DNA from: Aquabacterium sp. A7-Y | GTDB taxonomy: Bacteria > Pseudomonadota > Gammaproteobacteria > Burkholderiales > Burkholderiaceae_C | Assembly (NCBI RefSeq): GCF_026153205.1 | Contig: NZ_JAPFBW010000030.1 | Span: forward strand, 1 to 64,000 | DNA: 64,000 nucleotides | Direction of reading: 5' to 3' | In this document: positions 58,690 through 64,000 of the stretch, in pieces | How positions within the stretch are numbered: position 1 is the stretch's first letter | How the letters are laid out: each line of letters opens with the position of its first letter | Made by a program: the position numbers and the translations under genes | Notes under the pieces: model-generated | What the model saw: only the letters and a program-made list of their open reading frames with translations | Databases searched by the model: none | Told to the model about the DNA's origin: nothing

Positions 58690-59484
58690 ATGCACCCTCG
58701 CCCGGTGGCCGGTGACGCTCGCATCGGGCGGCCGGTCGGGGTCAACCGCGGGGGCCCGGTGAAGCGCCTGCCGGCCGCTTCGTCGCCCCAGCGCGGGGAA
58801 AACGCGACGGCGGGCGTGTACGGAGCCCGCTTGCGCCTGGGGGGGCCAGTGCTGCTGTTCGGCGTGGTCCTGGCGGTCTACCTGTGGCGCCGCGGCGCGG
58901 CGTGGTGCTGGCCCGAACTCGTCTGGTACCTGGCGGCCCTCCTGCAGCTGGCGATACGCTGGCCGCATGTGGAGGCCAACCGGGCGAACCGGGTGGCCCG
59001 CAGCCGGGTGAGCCGGCTGGAACAGTGGCTGATGTTTGGCGTCTTCCTGACGCTGCTGGGCCTGCCGATGTTCTATCTGGCGACGCCCTGGCTGGATGCC
59101 TTGAACTACCAACTACCGAGCGCGCTGCCGATGCTGGCGGCGGGGATGATGGCCGCGTCCTTGTGGCTCTTTTATCTGGCGCACGCCCATCTGGGCCGTC
59201 AGTGGTCGCCTTCACTGGAGGTGCACGCGGAGCACCGGCTGGTCACCGAGGGTGTGTACCGCCTGGTCCGCCATCCGATGTACGCATCGATCTGGCTGTT
59301 TGCACTGGCCCAGCCCCTGCTGATCCAGAACGCGGTGGCCGGTGCTCTGGCGGTGCCGGGCTTTGCGCTGTTGTACTTTCTTCGCGTCCCGCGCGAGGAG
59401 GCCCTGATGCTGGACACCTTCGGGGACGAGTACCGCGCCTACATGCGGCGCGCCGGACGGGTGCTGCCGCGCCTCGGCGGCTGA
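58690..59484 (+). CDS. Isoprenylcysteine carboxyl methyltransferase-like membrane protein
   Basis: 264 residues if ATG 58690 is used; GTG 58759 (242 residues) starts nearer the first conserved helix and is equally possible, since neither has a convincing ribosome site. Several membrane helices (LLFGVVLAVYLWRR, MFGVFLTLLGLPMFYLA, AAGMMAASLWLFYLAHAHLG) lead to an ICMT-type C-terminal region: HRLVTEGVYRLVRHPMYASIW (in part) and EEALMLDTFGDEYRAYMRR. This RHPxY plus EExLxxxFGxEYxxY pattern is the SAM/phospholipid methyltransferase signature of bacterial ICMT-like proteins. Substrate unknown. Convergent with bfr. Confidence 0.85.
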   Translation: MHPRPVAGDARIGRPVGVNRGGPVKRLPAASSPQRGENATAGVYGARLRLGGPVLLFGVVLAVYLWRRGAAWCWPELVWYLAALLQLAIRWPHVEANRANRVARSRVSRLEQWLMFGVFLTLLGLPMFYLATPWLDALNYQLPSALPMLAAGMMAASLWLFYLAHAHLGRQWSPSLEVHAEHRLVTEGVYRLVRHPMYASIWLFALAQPLLIQNAVAGALAVPGFALLYFLRVPREEALMLDTFGDEYRAYMRRAGRVLPRLGG

Positions 59485-59524
59485 GGAGGGCGGCCCTCGG
59501 AGCCGCCCCGGCTGCGGGCCCGGT

Positions 59525-60001
59525 TCAGGCGACCTCGGCCATCACCGACTGCAGGTAGTTCTGCAGTCCGACCTTGGTGACGAGATCGAGCTGGGTCTCC
59601 AGGAAGTCGACATGCTCCTCGGTGTCGTCGAGGATCTCCTGCAGCAGATCGCGCGAGACATAGTCGCGCACCGACTCGCAGTAGGCGATGCCGTCCTTGA
59701 TGGTCGACTGCGCCGCCTGCTCCAGCCGCAGATCGCACTGCAGCACCTCGACGACTTCCTCGCCGATCATCAGCTTGCCGAGGTCCTGCAGGTTGGGCAG
59801 GCCGTCGAGCATCAGGATGCGGGCCGTCAGCTTGTCGGCGTGTTTCATCTCGCCGATCGACTCCTCGTACTCCTTCTTGGCCAGCTTGTCGAAGCCCCAG
59901 TGCTTGAGGATGCGGTAGTGCAGGAAGTACTGGTTGATCGCGGTCAGCTCGTTCTTGAGCTGGGCGTTGAGGTGTTCGATGACTTTCGGGTCGCCCTTCA
60001 T
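59525..60001 (-). CDS. bfr: Bacterioferritin
   Basis: 158 residues from ATG 60001 (AGGAGCC site). Ferroxidase-site residues E18, E51 and H54 ([19 protein letters not shown]), heme ligand M52, plus later [11 protein letters not shown] and [16 protein letters not shown] complete the diiron set. The 24-mer stores iron and detoxifies Fe(II)/peroxide. It is functionally linked to bfd, which is transcribed separately. Divergent from carA across 342 bp. Confidence 0.96.
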   Translation of the reverse strand: MKGDPKVIEHLNAQLKNELTAINQYFLHYRILKHWGFDKLAKKEYEESIGEMKHADKLTARILMLDGLPNLQDLGKLMIGEEVVEVLQCDLRLEQAAQSTIKDGIAYCESVRDYVSRDLLQEILDDTEEHVDFLETQLDLVTKVGLQNYLQSVMAEVA

Positions 60002-60343
60002 CGTGGCTCCTGTCCTTGTTGTAATGAACGAATCGCCGGATTGTGGCGCCGGACGGCGTCGCGTCCAAGCAAAGACGGCTTTCCGGCGCATTGGCTGCGC
60101 ATGAGAGTGAGAGGCCTTCGCGTTACGGCGTTGACTTCGCCGCATGTCGCGGAGGCGCGCGGGGGTGTGGCGCATCTCGATGTCGGCTGGCAAACTTTGG
60201 CCGAGCTATAATCCCGAGGTTTACCCGCAACCACCCCGCCTAGCGAAACCCCCCGTAGTTTCCACCCCGGCACGCTGCTACAGCCGCCGGAGCGCTGCTT
60301 GTCGAGCAGAGCTGGGCGCGCCTACATCTACGGAGAGTATCCC
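60002..60343. promoter_or_regulatory. Divergent region between bfr and carA, with carA -10
   Basis: No gene fits. A perfect TATAAT at 60207-60212 (CGAGCTATAATCCC) points rightward and would give a ~125-base carA leader; the -35 is not obvious. No pyrimidine-repeat or arginine-operator dyad was recognised. I see no clear bfr promoter or Fur box here. Confidence 0.55.
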
Positions 60344-61493
60344 GTGCTGCCGCAACTGCCCCTAGCACTCCTCGCACTCGCAGACGGCACGGTCTTTCGT
60401 GGCACCTCGATCGGCGCAGCCGGTCACACGGTCGGCGAAGTCGTGTTCAACACCGCGCTCACCGGCTATCAGGAAATCCTCACCGACCCGAGCTACTGCC
60501 GCCAGATCGTGACCCTCACGTATCCGCACATCGGCAACGTCGGCGTCAACGACGAGGATATCGAGGCGCCGAAAGTCCATGCCGCCGGCCTCATCATCAA
60601 GGATCTGCCGGTCCTCGAATCCAACTTCCGCATGACGCGGACCCTGCCCGAGTACTTGCAGCAGGAAGGCACCGTCGCGATCGCCGACATCGACACCCGC
60701 CGCCTGACCCGCATCCTGCGCACCACCGGCGCGCAGAACGGCTGCATCCTGGCCCTGCGCCTCGGCGAGCAGATCACGCAGGCCCACATCGACGACGCGA
60801 TTGCCCGCGCCAAGGCAGCACCCAGCATGGCGGGCCAGGACCTCGCCAAGGTGGTGAGCGCGAGCAGCCGCTACGACTGGACCGAAAACGAGTGGAAGCT
60901 CGGCGAGGGCTACGGCCAGGTCGCGAACCCGCGCTTCCATGTGGTGGCCTACGACTTCGGCGTCAAGCGCAACATCCTGCGCATGCTGGCCGAGCGTGGC
61001 TGCAAGGTCACGGTGGTGCCGGCCACGACGCCGGCGGCCGAGGCGCTGCAGTACCGCCCCGACGGCATCTTCCTGAGCAACGGCCCCGGCGACCCCGAGC
61101 CCTGCGACTATGCGATCCAGGCCTCGCGCGAACTGATCGAGCAGGGCTTGCCGACCTTCGGCATCTGCCTGGGGCACCAGATCATGGCGCTGGCGTCGGG
61201 GGCCAAGACCTTCAAGATGAAGTTCGGCCACCACGGCGCGAACCACCCGGTCAAGGACCTCGATTCAGGCCGCGTCAGCATCACCAGCCAGAACCATGGA
61301 TTCGCGGTGGACGAGGCCTCGCTGCCCGCCAACCTGCGGCCCACCCATGTGAGCCTGTTCGACGGCACCTTGCAGGGCCTGGCCCGCACCGACAAGCCGG
61401 CTTTCTGTTTCCAGGGGCACCCCGAGGCGTCGCCCGGCCCCAGCGACATTGGATACCTCTTCGACCGCTTCGTGGCGTTGATGGAGAAGAAGA

Positions 61494-61501
<8 letters not shown>
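60344..61501 (+). CDS. carA: Carbamoyl-phosphate synthase small subunit
   Basis: 385 residues from GTG 60344, which has GGAGAG 7 bp upstream; the ATG 60299 would add 15 residues not in the family. Glutamine amidotransferase chain: N-terminal [26 protein letters not shown] (in part), [18 protein letters not shown]; class I GATase with nucleophile in [10 protein letters not shown] and the His-Glu pair in GHPEASPGP. It passes ammonia to CarB to make carbamoyl phosphate for arginine and pyrimidines. The last 8 bp overlap carB. Confidence 0.97.

Positions 61502-64000
<2,499 letters not shown>

Overview
This is a GC-rich (roughly 70% by eye) stretch of bacterial chromosome. Gene content and order point to a betaproteobacterium of the order Burkholderiales, probably the Rubrivivax/Leptothrix/Caldimonas side of the order. 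The reasons are surE-pcm-nlpD-rpoS followed by an exonuclease and rlmD, the bfd/hemP iron genes, carAB, and an anaerobic ubiquinone locus (ubiUVT). The genus call is an inference from layout only. I see no tRNA, rRNA, insertion sequence, integrase or CRISPR array.

Layout. (a) 1-6.3 kb: end of a parvulin-type isomerase, beta carbonic anhydrase, a nitronate monooxygenase overlapping nnrS, then ubiU-ubiV-ubiT. (b) 6.3-11 kb: a small cysteine-rich DGC-type protein divergent from a B12-dependent ribonucleotide reductase (nrdJ), an Rrf2 regulator whose partner thioredoxin-reductase-like gene has lost its middle, and one small unknown gene. Regions a and b look like a low-oxygen/nitrogen-oxide block, with two FNR-like sites. 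(c) 11-49.4 kb: a complete type VI secretion system (T6SS). tssJ-K-L-M-tagF run leftward. From the same intergenic region tssA-B-C-hcp-hcp2-tagJ-tssE-F-G-clpV run rightward, followed by a peptidoglycan-hydrolase effector candidate with an exported partner and a TPR-methyltransferase. Then comes a vgrG module (vgrG, small membrane protein, DUF2169/pentapeptide, pentapeptide, DUF3540, PAAR-like DUF4150), then tagH (FHA), a PP2C phosphatase, an OmpA lipoprotein and mltA. A NarL-type two-component system closes the cluster. (d) 49.5-64 kb: quinone oxidoreductase, surE-pcm-nlpD-rpoS, 3'-5' exonuclease, rlmD, a Bax-inhibitor-1 family protein, a GlcG/HbpS protein, a Fur-type-controlled bfd/hemP operon with a 21-codon coupled reading frame, an isoprenylcysteine-methyltransferase-like protein, bacterioferritin, carA and the first ~77% of carB.

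How it works together. The T6SS locus carries the 13 core parts (TssA-M), the recycling ATPase and accessory proteins, so it should be able to build a working apparatus. The M15 peptidase with N-terminal peptidoglycan-binding domain and no signal peptide, followed 1 bp later by an exported protein, reads as an antibacterial effector-immunity pair. Promoter regions of two T6SS transcripts (upstream of tssA and of tagH) share a 27-bp promoter-like block with identical 17-bp spacing and TAGGGG/CCCCTA elements, which makes the adjacent NarL-type two-component system the obvious candidate regulator. The most unusual points are this shared promoter grammar, the vgrG module without a recognisable toxin, the FHA/phosphatase pair without a kinase, the deletion-derived mini-flavoprotein ORF, and the tiny membrane peptide between bfd and hemP.
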